Shown: piece by piece, positions 1 through 8,342 of the stretch
Layout of the letters: every line of letters starts with the position of its first letter
How positions within the stretch are numbered: the stretch's first letter is position 1
From: Bordetella genomosp. 12
GTDB taxonomy: Bacteria > Pseudomonadota > Gammaproteobacteria > Burkholderiales > Burkholderiaceae_B
DNA length: 64,000 nucleotides
Assembly: GCF_002261355.1 (NCBI RefSeq)
Contig: NZ_NEVU01000001.1
Coordinates: 930,001-994,000 of the forward strand
Direction: 5' to 3'
Program-made: the position numbers and the translations under genes
The notes under the pieces: generated by a model
The model's database searches: none
What the model was told of the DNA's origin: nothing
What the model saw: only the letters and a program-made list of their open reading frames with translations

Positions 1-22
1 CGGCCGGCCCGCGCCGAGCGCC

Positions 23-535
23 ATGCAGACGCTGCATCATCTTCTGGAGACCTACGGCGCCTGGGCGCTCTTTGTCTGCGTCTATCTTGAGTCCATGGGC
101 GTGCCGGTGCCGGGCGAGTCGGCGGTGATCGCCTCTTCGCTGTTGGCCCGGCATGGCGAGATGAGCCTGCCCGCGCTGCTGGCGGCGGTGTTCGCGGGGG
201 CGGTGCTGGGGGATTGCACCGGCTATGCCATCGGCCGCTATGGCGGACGGCGCCTGCTGTCGCGTTACGGCCATCTGGTCAAACTCACGCCCGAGCGGCT
301 GGCGCGGCTGGAAGCGGCGTTTCGCCAGCGCGGCGTCTACCTCGTGATGGTGGCGCGTTTCGTGGTGGTGCTGCGCCAGCTCAATGGCCTGATCGCCGGC
401 TCGGCGGGCATGCCGTTTCCGCGTTTTCTGGCTGCCAATGTGATCGGTGCGCTGGCCTGGACGGCGGTCTGGGGGGCGGGGCCTTACCTGGTGGCGGATG
501 TGCTGCTGCCGCTTTGGCATGCGTGGCGCGGCTAG
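23..535 (+). CDS. DedA-family (SNARE-associated) inner-membrane protein
   Basis: A 170-residue hydrophobic protein of the DedA family, inner-membrane proteins linked to lipid carrier or phospholipid translocation and proton-motive-force homeostasis. Family hallmarks are visible: an acidic residue at E23 followed by PGE at 30-32, a GDxxGY stretch at 63-68, and the conserved Arg pair R112 and R118 in VARFVVVLR, followed by a Gly-rich hydrophobic tail. The reading frame stays open to the left edge of the window, so the true start may lie upstream; ATG at 23 is the first one available. A second, more typical DedA protein is encoded at about 10.3 kb. Its transported substrate cannot be told from sequence. 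Confidence 0.85.
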   Translation: MQTLHHLLETYGAWALFVCVYLESMGVPVPGESAVIASSLLARHGEMSLPALLAAVFAGAVLGDCTGYAIGRYGGRRLLSRYGHLVKLTPERLARLEAAFRQRGVYLVMVARFVVVLRQLNGLIAGSAGMPFPRFLAANVIGALAWTAVWGAGPYLVADVLLPLWHAWRG

Positions 536-560
536 GCTCGCCGCGATATTTCCCGGCTTG

Positions 561-578
561 CTGTCATGAGCGATTAAC
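561..578 (+). promoter_or_regulatory. Possible Pho-box half site upstream of PhoX gene
   Basis: CTGTCAT at 561-567 is an exact Pho-box half repeat. The next 7-mer at the expected 11-nt period (572-578, GATTAAC) matches poorly. It lies about 60 nt before a PhoX-type phosphatase start, where PhoB control would make sense. One good half site alone is weak evidence. Confidence 0.3.
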
Positions 579-636
579 GTTCAGTTCTTAGGATCTTGCT
601 TCCGACAACTGGCGCGACTCTACGACAGGAGCCCAC

Positions 637-2724
637 ATGAGCAAGTCCATAACAGACAAGGTCATCCGCAACGCGAGCGGCAATCTTCCCTTCAGTGAAA
701 TTCTGCAGCGCAACCTGTCGCGCCGGGCCGTCATGCGTGGCAGCCTGGCCGCGCTGGCCACGATGGGATCGCTGGGCCTGGCCGCCTGTGGCGGCAGTAG
801 CGATGATGACGACGCGAGCGAGACGCCGGGCAGCGATCCCGGCACGACGCCGACCACGCCGACCACTCCGCCCGAAGCCTTGAAGCTGGGCTTCGATTCG
901 CTGCCGGCATCGATGACCCATGCCTGTGTGGTGCCGGCCGGCTATGTGGCGCATGTGTTGGGCGCCTGGGGCACGCCGTTGAACGACAACGCGCAGCCCT
1001 GGGACCGCAACGGCAACAACAGCGCCAATGACCTGCTCAATTCCACGGGCATGCATCATGACGGCATGCACTACTTCCCGCTGGAGGGCAGCTCGACCGA
1101 GGGCTTGCTGGTGGTCAACCACGAGTACATCGATCAGGGCGCCTTGCATCCGAACGGCGCCACGCGCGTGGCCGGCAAGCGTCCGGTCGAAGAGGTGCGC
1201 AAGGAGATCAACGCCCACGGCGTGGCGGTCATGCATATCCGCCAGGCCAATGGCCGCTGGGAAATCGTCAACAACTCGCGCTATAACCGCCGCTTCACCT
1301 CGGCCACGGCCATGAAGCTGGCGGGTCCGGTGGCCGGCAGCGACTGGGTCAAGACGCCGTTCTCGCCCACGGGCGCGATGGTGCGCGGCACCAACAACAA
1401 TTGCGGCAACGGGACGACCCCCTGGGGCACCTACATCACCGCCGAGGAAAACTGGGCTTCCTGTTTCGTCAACACCGGGACCCGCCCGGCGCACCAGGTG
1501 CGTGTCGGCGTGAGCACCGCCACCGGACGTTATGGCTGGGAAAGCGCCGCCAATGATGCGTCGGAGGTCTTGGGCGAGTTCGCGCGTTTTAACGTCACGC
1601 CCTCGGGCGCGGACGCCACGCAGGACTGGCGCAACGAGGTCAACGGCTTTGGCTATCTGGTCGAGATCGACCCCTATGACCCGAACAGCATCGCGACCAA
1701 GCGCAGCGCAATGGGCCGTTTCGCGCACGAGGGCTGCGCCTACGGCAAGCTCGAAGCCGGCAAGCCGATCTCCTTTTACTCGGGCGACGACTCGCAGTTT
1801 GAGTACCTCTACCGCTTCGTGTCCGAAGCCGTGTGGGATCCCAAGGATGCCGAGCGCACCGACCGCCTCGCCGTGGGCGCCAAGTACCTGGACCGCGGCA
1901 CGCTCTACGTCGCGCGTTTCGATGCCGACGGCAGCGGTACGTGGCTGCCGCTGACGCCGGCCTCGGCCGGCACGGGCGGCCGCACGCTGGGCGATGAGTT
2001 TGGCTCGCAGGAGAACATCATCATCAACACGCGCGGCGCGGCGGATTTCGTGGGCGCCACGCCCATGGACCGGCCCGAGTGGACGGCCACGCATCCGGGC
2101 AATGGCGACGTCTACCTGAGCCTGACCAACAATACGCGCCGCAACGCCGCCGCGGGGGTCAACGCGGCCAATCCGCGATTAAACAACGTCAACGGCCACA
2201 TCGTGCGCTGGCATGACGAGGCCGGCGCGGATACGTTCAAGTGGGAGATCTTCGTCTTCGGCTCGAACGCCGGCGCCGACGCCGACACCAATCGGTCCGG
2301 CCTGACGGCCATGAACGAGCTGGCCAGCCCGGATGGCCTGGCCTTCGACGATCGCGGCATCCTGTGGATCCAGACCGACAACGGCATCGACAACGGCCGC
2401 AACAACGACGTGGCCCGCACCATCAACGATCAGATGCTGGCCGTGATCCCGCCCGCGATGGGCGCCAGTAGCGGCACCGGTCCGGTCATCAACAGTGCCA
2501 ATCAGGCGGATCTGCGCCGCTTCTTCGTGGGCCCCAATGAAGCCGAAATCACCGGCTTTGCCTTCACGCCGGACTACAGCACGATCTTTCTGAACGTGCA
2601 GCATCCGGTGAACTGGCCGGCCTACGATACCGACGACGCCACCGTGGCCTCGGCCGCCGTGGTGCGGCCGCGTTCTTCGACGGTGGTGATCCAGCGCGCC
2701 GACGGCGGCAAGATCGGGGTCTGA
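637..2724 (+). CDS. PhoX-type (DUF839) alkaline phosphatase, Tat-exported lipoprotein
   Basis: A 695-residue protein of the PhoX family (DUF839), calcium/iron-dependent phosphatases that release phosphate from organic phosphoesters outside the cytoplasm. The N-terminus has a twin-arginine motif (LSRRAVMRG, R29-R30) before a hydrophobic stretch, ending in a lipobox-like LAAC with Cys51, then a Ser/Asp/Thr/Pro linker. This suggests Tat export and lipid anchoring. PhoX-like blocks such as VVNHEYID and the LASPDGLAFD stretch near the C-terminus are present. Start chosen at ATG 637 with AGGAG just upstream. It is a single gene; a near-perfect hairpin separates it from convergent folK. The catalytic metal ligands were not assigned residue by residue. 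Confidence 0.9.
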   Translation: MSKSITDKVIRNASGNLPFSEILQRNLSRRAVMRGSLAALATMGSLGLAACGGSSDDDDASETPGSDPGTTPTTPTTPPEALKLGFDSLPASMTHACVVPAGYVAHVLGAWGTPLNDNAQPWDRNGNNSANDLLNSTGMHHDGMHYFPLEGSSTEGLLVVNHEYIDQGALHPNGATRVAGKRPVEEVRKEINAHGVAVMHIRQANGRWEIVNNSRYNRRFTSATAMKLAGPVAGSDWVKTPFSPTGAMVRGTNNNCGNGTTPWGTYITAEENWASCFVNTGTRPAHQVRVGVSTATGRYGWESAANDASEVLGEFARFNVTPSGADATQDWRNEVNGFGYLVEIDPYDPNSIATKRSAMGRFAHEGCAYGKLEAGKPISFYSGDDSQFEYLYRFVSEAVWDPKDAERTDRLAVGAKYLDRGTLYVARFDADGSGTWLPLTPASAGTGGRTLGDEFGSQENIIINTRGAADFVGATPMDRPEWTATHPGNGDVYLSLTNNTRRNAAAGVNAANPRLNNVNGHIVRWHDEAGADTFKWEIFVFGSNAGADADTNRSGLTAMNELASPDGLAFDDRGILWIQTDNGIDNGRNNDVARTINDQMLAVIPPAMGASSGTGPVINSANQADLRRFFVGPNEAEITGFAFTPDYSTIFLNVQHPVNWPAYDTDDATVASAAVVRPRSSTVVIQRADGGKIGV

Positions 2725-2730
2725 GTCCCG

Positions 2731-2780
2731 CCTCGTGTTGCGCGGCGCGGCCCTGGCGGCCCATGCCGTGCAACGCGAGG
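2731..2780. terminator. Hairpin between convergent PhoX gene and folK
   Basis: Arms at 2731-2745 and 2766-2780 pair over 15 positions with only two G-T mismatches, around a 20-nt loop. They lie between the stop of the PhoX gene and the stop of folK. There is no clear T-run on either strand, so this is a terminator-like structure rather than a textbook intrinsic terminator. Confidence 0.45.
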
Positions 2781-2793
2781 GGGCGGCAGAGGC

Positions 2794-3267
2794 TTACAGG
2801 CGCTCGATGGCCTGGTCGCGCAGGCCGCCCAGCAGATCGGCATAGCTGCCTTGCGGCAGTTGCAGATCGGGCGCCAGATCGCGCAGCGGCAGCAGCACGA
2901 AGGCACGTTCGTGCAGACGCGGATGCGGCAGGATCAGGCGCGGGGTATCCAGCGCCTGCTCACCATAGAGCAGCAGGTCCAGATCCAGGGTGCGGGGAGC
3001 GTTGCGATAGGGGCGCTCGCGGCCGTGGCGGTGTTCGAGGGCCTGCAAGCCATCGAGCAGCGCCAGCGGGGCCAGCGTGGTGTCGAGCGCGGCCACGGCA
3101 TTGATGAAATCCGGGCCGCTCGCCTCGACGGGGGCCGAGCGGTAAAACGGGGAAGCGCGGCAGCGCTGCACACCGGGCAGGGCTGCCAGTTCGGTCAATA
3201 CCGTGCGCAGGGTTGCTGCGCCATCTCCGAGATTGGCGCCCAGACCGACGTAGGCGCGCGTGCTCAT
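2794..3267 (-). CDS. folK: 2-amino-4-hydroxy-6-hydroxymethyldihydropteridine diphosphokinase
   Basis: A 157-residue HPPK that transfers pyrophosphate from ATP to hydroxymethyl-dihydropterin in folate synthesis. Visible family features are the N-terminal GLGANLGD, the central NAPRTLDLDLLLY (the metal/ATP-binding R-T-x-D-x-D block) and HPRLHERAFVLLPL. Start is the ATG at 3265-3267, which shares an ATGA overlap with the pcnB stop; this supports translational coupling and excludes a longer low-complexity N-terminal extension. It is the last gene of the minus-strand run hda - HAD - pcnB - folK. The pcnB-folK pairing is also known from other proteobacteria. Confidence 0.95.
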   Translation of the reverse strand: MSTRAYVGLGANLGDGAATLRTVLTELAALPGVQRCRASPFYRSAPVEASGPDFINAVAALDTTLAPLALLDGLQALEHRHGRERPYRNAPRTLDLDLLLYGEQALDTPRLILPHPRLHERAFVLLPLRDLAPDLQLPQGSYADLLGGLRDQAIERL

Positions 3268-4622
3268 TCTGCGTTGTTGCGCGAGGGCCGGCGGCGCGGG
3301 CGGCGGCGGCGGCGCGCCGGGCTGTTGTCGTCGCTGCTTTCTTCGCGCGGCAGGCTGGCGGAGGCTTCGATCATCTCGGCGCGGGTGGCATCGTCGGCAT
3401 TGGCCAGATCCATCCACCATTGGGCCAGCACGCTGTCGAACTCGCCGGCCGCGGCACGCAGCTGCAGGAAATCGCAGGCGGCGCGGAAACGGGGCTGTTC
3501 GATCATGCGATAGGCGGTCTTGCCGCCCCGGCGCTCAAAGCGCGGCTGCATGAACCAGATCTCGCGCATATCGGACGAGAACCGGCGCTGGATGGCGAGC
3601 TTTTCGGTCTGCTCGTCGAGCACCGAGTCTGCCGCCTGAAGCAGCGAGGGGATGTTGTGCTCGCCGCGGCCGCGCAGTTCTTTCCAGCGCGATTCGACCT
3701 GCTGCCAGAGCAGGGCGGCAAACAGGAAGCTGGGACTGATGGTCTTGCCGGCGCGCACGCGGGCGTCGGTGCGCTCCAGCGCGAGTTCGACGAAGTGTTC
3801 GCCGCCAGGTTGCTCCAGCACTACGTCCAGCAGCGGCAACAGGCCATGGTGCAGCCCGTCGGCGCGCAGCTGGCGCAGGCAGTCCATGGCGTGACCGCAG
3901 GTCAGCAGCTTGAGCATCTCGTCGAACAGGCGCGAGGCCGGCACGTTTTCGATCAGCTCGGCCATGGTGCTGATGGGCTGGCGCGTGGCCGGATCGATGG
4001 TGCCGTTGAGCTTGGCGGCAAAACGCACGGCGCGCAGCATGCGCACCGGGTCTTCGCGATAGCGTTTGACCGGATCGCCGATCATGCGGATCTGGCGCTT
4101 TTTCAGGTCCTGCACACCGTTGTGGTAGTCGATGACTTCCTCGGTATGCGGATCGTAGTAGAGGGCATTCATGGTGAAGTCGCGGCGGGCCGCGTCTTCT
4201 TCCTGGCTGCCGAACACGTTGTCGCGCAGGATGCGGCCGTGCTCGTCGGTTTCCTGGTCGGCCGAGGCCGGCGCCCGGAACGTGGAGGTCTCGATGATCT
4301 CCTGGCCGAAGACGACGTGCACCAGCTGGAAGCGGCGGCCGATGATGCGGGCGCGGCGAAACAGCGGGCGGATCTGTTCGGGCGTGGCGTTGGTGGCCAC
4401 GTCGAAGTCCTTGGGTTCCAGGCCGGTGATCAGGTCGCGGACCGCGCCGCCCACGATATAGGCTTCATAGCCATGCTGGCGCAGCACTTCGCAGACTTTG
4501 ATGGCATGGCGCGAGACATTGCGGCGGTCGATGCCGTGCTTGTCGCTGGCGATGCGTTGCGGACCGCGGTTGACGGGCCCAAACAGGCGTCCGACGAATT
4601 TTCGTATGGTGTCGGTGATCAT
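3264..4622 (-). CDS. pcnB: Poly(A) polymerase I
   Basis: A 452-residue class II nucleotidyltransferase that adds 3' poly(A) tails to RNA and so promotes decay. Residues 53-74 carry the core (AYIVGGAVRDL, then KDFDVATNA with catalytic D72 and D74), followed by RRFQLVHV. Extra length beyond CCA-adding enzymes and a very basic C-terminal tail (RRRRRPRRRPSR) fit PcnB rather than Cca. The N-terminal lead is short. Start ATG 4620-4622 overlaps the preceding stop by one base (TGATG), and the 3' end overlaps folK by 4 nt, so the genes are translationally coupled. Confidence 0.95.
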   Translation of the reverse strand: MITDTIRKFVGRLFGPVNRGPQRIASDKHGIDRRNVSRHAIKVCEVLRQHGYEAYIVGGAVRDLITGLEPKDFDVATNATPEQIRPLFRRARIIGRRFQLVHVVFGQEIIETSTFRAPASADQETDEHGRILRDNVFGSQEEDAARRDFTMNALYYDPHTEEVIDYHNGVQDLKKRQIRMIGDPVKRYREDPVRMLRAVRFAAKLNGTIDPATRQPISTMAELIENVPASRLFDEMLKLLTCGHAMDCLRQLRADGLHHGLLPLLDVVLEQPGGEHFVELALERTDARVRAGKTISPSFLFAALLWQQVESRWKELRGRGEHNIPSLLQAADSVLDEQTEKLAIQRRFSSDMREIWFMQPRFERRGGKTAYRMIEQPRFRAACDFLQLRAAAGEFDSVLAQWWMDLANADDATRAEMIEASASLPREESSDDNSPARRRRRPRRRPSRNNAE

Positions 4623-5320
4623 CAGGACTTATGGTCCTCGAGGTGGTCGAACATGTCCAGCACCTGCCAGCCGCGCTCCAACGCGGTCTGACGCAGGCTG
4701 GGGCTGGGATTGGTGGCGATGGGTCGGGTGACGACTTCCAGCAGGGGGATGTCGTTGGTCGAGTCGCTGTAGAAGAAGGATTCGGCGAAGTCGCTCAGCG
4801 ATAACTGCTGCGCGGCCAGCCATTGATTGACCCGCAACACCTTGCCCGCCTTGAAGCTGGGCGTACCGTCGATGCGGCCAGTGTAGCGGCCATGGCGGTA
4901 TTCGGCGTCGGTGGCGATCAGATGCGGGATGCCGAAGGCGCGGGCGATGGGCGCGGTCACGAAGCTGTTGGTGGCGGTGACCACGGCGCACAGATCGCCG
5001 GCGGCCAGATGCTCGGCGACCAGCGCTAGCGGGCGGGCCTGCATCGCCGGCCGGATGACTTCGGCCATGAAGGCTTCGTGCCAGGCGGCCAGGTCGACGG
5101 GGCTGTGGGCCGCCAGCAGGCCCAGCATGAACTCGGCGGCCTGCTCGGCGGTGAGCTCGCCCTGGTTGTAGCGCTCCATCAGGTCGTCGTTGCGGCGCCG
5201 GGCTTGCTCCGGATCGCCGGCCCGGCCGGTGCGCGCCAGGTAGTCAGCCCATTGATAGTCACTGTCCAGAGGCAGCAGGGTGTGGTCCAGATCGAACAGG
5301 GCGAGGCGGCGGGTGCTCAT
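4622..5320 (-). CDS. HAD-superfamily (subclass IB, SerB-like) phosphatase
   Basis: A 232-residue HAD hydrolase. Motif I is FDLDHTLL with D10 (nucleophile) and D12. Motif II is VVTATN, motif III the Lys in SFKAGKV, and motif IV YSDSTNDIPLLE. The helical cap between motifs I and II is of the C1/IB type seen in phosphoserine phosphatases and in some histidinol-phosphate phosphatases of proteobacteria. The exact substrate cannot be assigned. Start at 5318-5320 shares ATGA with the hda stop; the end overlaps the pcnB start. A longer upstream reading frame exists but runs inside hda and is a shadow. Confidence 0.88.
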   Translation of the reverse strand: MSTRRLALFDLDHTLLPLDSDYQWADYLARTGRAGDPEQARRRNDDLMERYNQGELTAEQAAEFMLGLLAAHSPVDLAAWHEAFMAEVIRPAMQARPLALVAEHLAAGDLCAVVTATNSFVTAPIARAFGIPHLIATDAEYRHGRYTGRIDGTPSFKAGKVLRVNQWLAAQQLSLSDFAESFFYSDSTNDIPLLEVVTRPIATNPSPSLRQTALERGWQVLDMFDHLEDHKS

Positions 5321-6012
5321 GTGGCTTGAGATTCGGCAAGCATGGCGCGTAACAGCGCGGTGGTGATGGGGCGGCCTTTGGCCAGGGAATAGCGGTCCAG
5401 CGCATCGAGCAGCGCGGCCAGCTTGCGGATGTCGCGCTCGTGGTGCGTCAACATCCAGTTGATGACTTCGGGTGCCAGCTGCAGGCCACGGTCGGCAGCC
5501 TGCGCGGACAGCGCGGACAGCTTGTCGGCGTCCGACAGCGGTTCGAGGCGAAAGACCAGATCCCAGCCAAGGCGGGTGCGCAGGTCTTCGCGCAGCGGCA
5601 GCGACATGGGCGCCCGGTCGCCGGCCACGGCCAGCGCGAAGGCGCGGTCGGTCGCAGCCGATTCGCGCCAGCGATTGTACAGGGCAAACAGGGCCGCCTG
5701 CCGCGCCTTGTCCATCAGATGCACGTCGTCGACGGCGATGATGGCGGGCATGGGGGCGGTGGAGTCGGCCTGGGCGAGTTGGCGCAGCAGCTGCGGCCCG
5801 CTGGGCGCGTCGATATAGACGGCCTGCGCGCGCGCGGCCAGCCCGCGCAGCAGATGGCTGCGGCCGCAACCGGCCGGGCCCCAGAGGTAGATGGCGCGTC
5901 CGGCAGCGAGCGCGCGTGCGGCTGCCAAGGCCTCGCCGTTGGGGCCGGCAATGAAATTGTTCAGCGAAGGCGCTGGCGCAGGAAGTACGTCAAGCAGCAG
6001 CTGGCGGTTCAT
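5317..6012 (-). CDS. hda: DnaA regulatory inactivator Hda
   Basis: A 231-residue DnaA-like AAA+ protein. Hda with the DNA-loaded sliding clamp stimulates DnaA-ATP hydrolysis and prevents re-initiation of replication. The N-terminus has a clamp-binding-like QLLLDV (residues 4-9), then the Walker A region GPAGCGRSHLL, Walker B-like IIAVDDVHLM and a sensor region ending before a short C-terminal helix. It lacks the DnaA DNA-binding domain IV, which separates it from DnaA itself. First gene of the minus-strand hda - HAD - pcnB - folK run and divergent from purM; 254 nt between them must hold both promoters. Confidence 0.92.
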   Translation of the reverse strand: MNRQLLLDVLPAPAPSLNNFIAGPNGEALAAARALAAGRAIYLWGPAGCGRSHLLRGLAARAQAVYIDAPSGPQLLRQLAQADSTAPMPAIIAVDDVHLMDKARQAALFALYNRWRESAATDRAFALAVAGDRAPMSLPLREDLRTRLGWDLVFRLEPLSDADKLSALSAQAADRGLQLAPEVINWMLTHHERDIRKLAALLDALDRYSLAKGRPITTALLRAMLAESQAT

Positions 6013-6266
6013 TGAAAGTGCATGAAAACGAGCTCGGGGCTGGGCGCGGCGGCTGGCCGTGCACGGCTAACCCTTAACTTTAAACCACGAAAGCCCCTGC
6101 CGTCCCGCATGGCGCCGGCAGCCGGCCGCCCCTCGGTAAAAAATGGTGCCGGAAAGCAGCGGATACCCCGCCAACCGGCGCCGGATTGGGTCTATTCGCG
6201 GCTTCGTCTAAAATCCCGCTCTATCCCCCCGAATCCGAAATTATTACATTTCCCACGGTTTGCCCC

Positions 6267-7316
6267 ATGACCACTGAAAACAACGCCCCTCTGACCTACC
6301 GCGACGCCGGGGTTGATATCGACGCTGGCGACGCGCTGGTCGATCGCATCAAGCCCTTGGCGGCGCGCACCATGCGCGCCGGCGTGCTGGGGGGCATCGG
6401 CGGGTTTGGCGCCTTGTTCGAGGTGCCCAAGAAATACCGTGAGCCCGTGCTGGTCTCGGGCACCGACGGCGTGGGCACCAAGCTGCGCCTGGCTTTCGAC
6501 TGGAATCGCCACGACACGGTCGGCATCGACCTGGTTGCCATGAGCGTCAACGACATCCTCGTGCAAGGCGCCGAGCCCTTGTTCTTCCTCGACTACTTTG
6601 CCTGCGGCAAACTGTCGGTGGACACGGCCGCAGCCGTGGTCGGCGGCATCGCCCGGGGTTGCGAACTGGCCGGCTGCGCGCTGATCGGCGGCGAAACCGC
6701 CGAAATGCCCGGCATGTACCCGGAAGGCGAATATGACCTGGCCGGCTTTGCCGTCGGCGCGGTCGAAAAGTCGGCCATCATCGATGGCAAGTCGATCCAG
6801 CCGGGCGACGTGATTCTGGGTTTGGCTTCCAGCGGCGCGCATTCCAACGGTTATTCGCTGGTGCGCAAGATCCTCGAGCGCGCGGGCGCCCGTCCCGAGC
6901 AGGACTTCGACGGCCAGCCGCTGGTCGATGTGGTCATGGCGCCCACGCGCATCTACGTCAAGCAGGTGTTGGCGGCCATGGCGCAGCACGGCACGGCCAT
7001 CAAGGGCCTGGCCCACATCACCGGCGGCGGCCTAGTCGAAAACGTGCCGCGCATTCTGCAGCCCGGCCTGGCGGCCCGGCTCAACCGCGACGGCTGGACC
7101 ATGCCCAAGCTGTTCCAGTGGCTGCAGCAACAGGGCGCCGTGGCCGACGCGGAAATGCACCGCGTCTTTAACTGCGGTATCGGCATGGTGCTGGTGGTGG
7201 CGGCCGATCAGGCCGATGCCATCGCCACCACCTTGCGGGGTCAGGGCGAAGTGGTCAGCCGTATCGGCGAGATCGTGGCCCAGGAAAACGGCATGGCCCA
7301 GACCTTCGTGGTCTGA
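6267..7316 (+). CDS. purM: Phosphoribosylformylglycinamidine cyclo-ligase (AIR synthetase)
   Basis: A 349-residue enzyme that closes the imidazole ring in purine synthesis (FGAM + ATP to AIR). Start is the ATG at 6267, giving the usual PurM length; an in-frame ATG further upstream would add a non-conserved leader. Family blocks are clear: [15 protein letters not shown], the [13 protein letters not shown] glycine-rich segment, [37 protein letters not shown] and [15 protein letters not shown]. It is monocistronic: divergent from hda and followed at once by a strong bidirectional terminator shared with convergent miaA. Confidence 0.97.
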   Translation: MTTENNAPLTYRDAGVDIDAGDALVDRIKPLAARTMRAGVLGGIGGFGALFEVPKKYREPVLVSGTDGVGTKLRLAFDWNRHDTVGIDLVAMSVNDILVQGAEPLFFLDYFACGKLSVDTAAAVVGGIARGCELAGCALIGGETAEMPGMYPEGEYDLAGFAVGAVEKSAIIDGKSIQPGDVILGLASSGAHSNGYSLVRKILERAGARPEQDFDGQPLVDVVMAPTRIYVKQVLAAMAQHGTAIKGLAHITGGGLVENVPRILQPGLAARLNRDGWTMPKLFQWLQQQGAVADAEMHRVFNCGIGMVLVVAADQADAIATTLRGQGEVVSRIGEIVAQENGMAQTFVV

Positions 7317-7330
7317 GTCCGGCCCGCTGC

Positions 7331-7366
7331 ATGAAAAAAAACCCGCCGCGGCGGGTTTTTTTCATG
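7331..7366. terminator. Bidirectional intrinsic terminator between purM and miaA
   Basis: ACCCGCC/GGCGGGT stem flanked by A-run on the left and T-run on the right (7334-7361), with outer ATGAA/TTCAT pairing. It ends both purM (+) and miaA (-). Confidence 0.9.
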
Positions 7367-7385
7367 CTGAGTTCCGCTGCCGGGC

Positions 7386-8342
7386 CTAGCCCGGGGGGCG
7401 GGCGTCCAGATAGGGCGCGGCCAGGTCGACCACCTGCTGCGCGGCCGTCGGCGCCAGGCAGTCCGTGATGAGGCGATCGGGCTGGGCGCGCAGCCAGGTG
7501 AGCTGCCGTTTGGCGAGCTGGCGCGTGGCGGCGATGCCTTGCTCGCGGGCCTCATCGAGCGGGATCTCGCCGTCCAGATGGGCCCAGATCTGGCGGTAGC
7601 CCACGCAGCGCACGGAAGGCAGGCCGGGATGCAGATCGGCGCGCAGGCGCAGGGTGCGCACTTCCTCGACCAGGCCGTTGTCCAGCATGGCGTCGAAGCG
7701 TTGAGCGATGCGTGCGTGCAGGCCCGCCCGCTCCGAAGGCTCCAGGCTGATGGTCTGAAAACGATGATCGCCGTCGGGGCGGCGCGCCGCGCCGGTCAGC
7801 AGGGCCGACATGGGCTGGCCGGACAGCACACAGATTTCCAGCGCGCGCTGAATCCGCTGGCTGTCGTTGGGCGAGAGCCGGGCGGCGGTGATCGGGTCGC
7901 GCTGCGCCAGTTCGGCGTGCAGGGCCGGCCAACCCTGCTCGGCGGCCTGGGCCTCGAGCCGGGCGCGCAATGCCGGATCGGCCTGGGGCAGGGCGTCCAG
8001 ACCTTCGCGCAGCGCCTTGTAATAAAGCATGGTCCCGCCCGCCAGCAAGGGAATGCGGCCGCGCGCCTGAATCTCGGCGATCAGGCGCAGTGCGTCGCTG
8101 CAGAACTCGGCGGCTGAGTAGGCCTGCGCCGGGTCACGGATATCCAGCAGATGCTGCGGCACCTGAGCCTGTTCGGCCGGCGAGGGTTTGGCCGTGCCGA
8201 TATCCATGCCGCGATAGATGGTCGCGGAATCGACATTGATGATTTCCAGCGGCCAGCGCTGCGCCAGGGCCAGCGTGGCCGCGCTTTTCCCGGCCGCCGT
8301 CGGGCCGGCCAGACAGATCAGGGGAAGTGATGCCATGCTCAT
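7386..8342 (-). CDS. miaA: tRNA dimethylallyltransferase
   Basis: A 318-residue enzyme that isopentenylates A37 of tRNAs reading UNN codons. The P-loop is GPTAAGKSA near residue 10, followed by the tRNA/substrate blocks [34 protein letters not shown] and RCVGYRQIW. Start taken at 8340-8342 because it makes an ATGA overlap with the mutL stop; a second in-frame ATG at 8336 is possible. The mutL-miaA pair is conserved widely in proteobacteria, but hfq does not follow here. Confidence 0.95.
   Translation of the reverse strand: MSMASLPLICLAGPTAAGKSAATLALAQRWPLEIINVDSATIYRGMDIGTAKPSPAEQAQVPQHLLDIRDPAQAYSAAEFCSDALRLIAEIQARGRIPLLAGGTMLYYKALREGLDALPQADPALRARLEAQAAEQGWPALHAELAQRDPITAARLSPNDSQRIQRALEICVLSGQPMSALLTGAARRPDGDHRFQTISLEPSERAGLHARIAQRFDAMLDNGLVEEVRTLRLRADLHPGLPSVRCVGYRQIWAHLDGEIPLDEAREQGIAATRQLAKRQLTWLRAQPDRLITDCLAPTAAQQVVDLAAPYLDARPPG

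Noticed and set aside
574-2094. A 506-codon minus-strand frame opposite the PhoX gene
   Set aside because: Composition (Arg/His/Ala-rich, no domain) fits an antisense shadow; the plus-strand PhoX protein with its Tat signal is intact.
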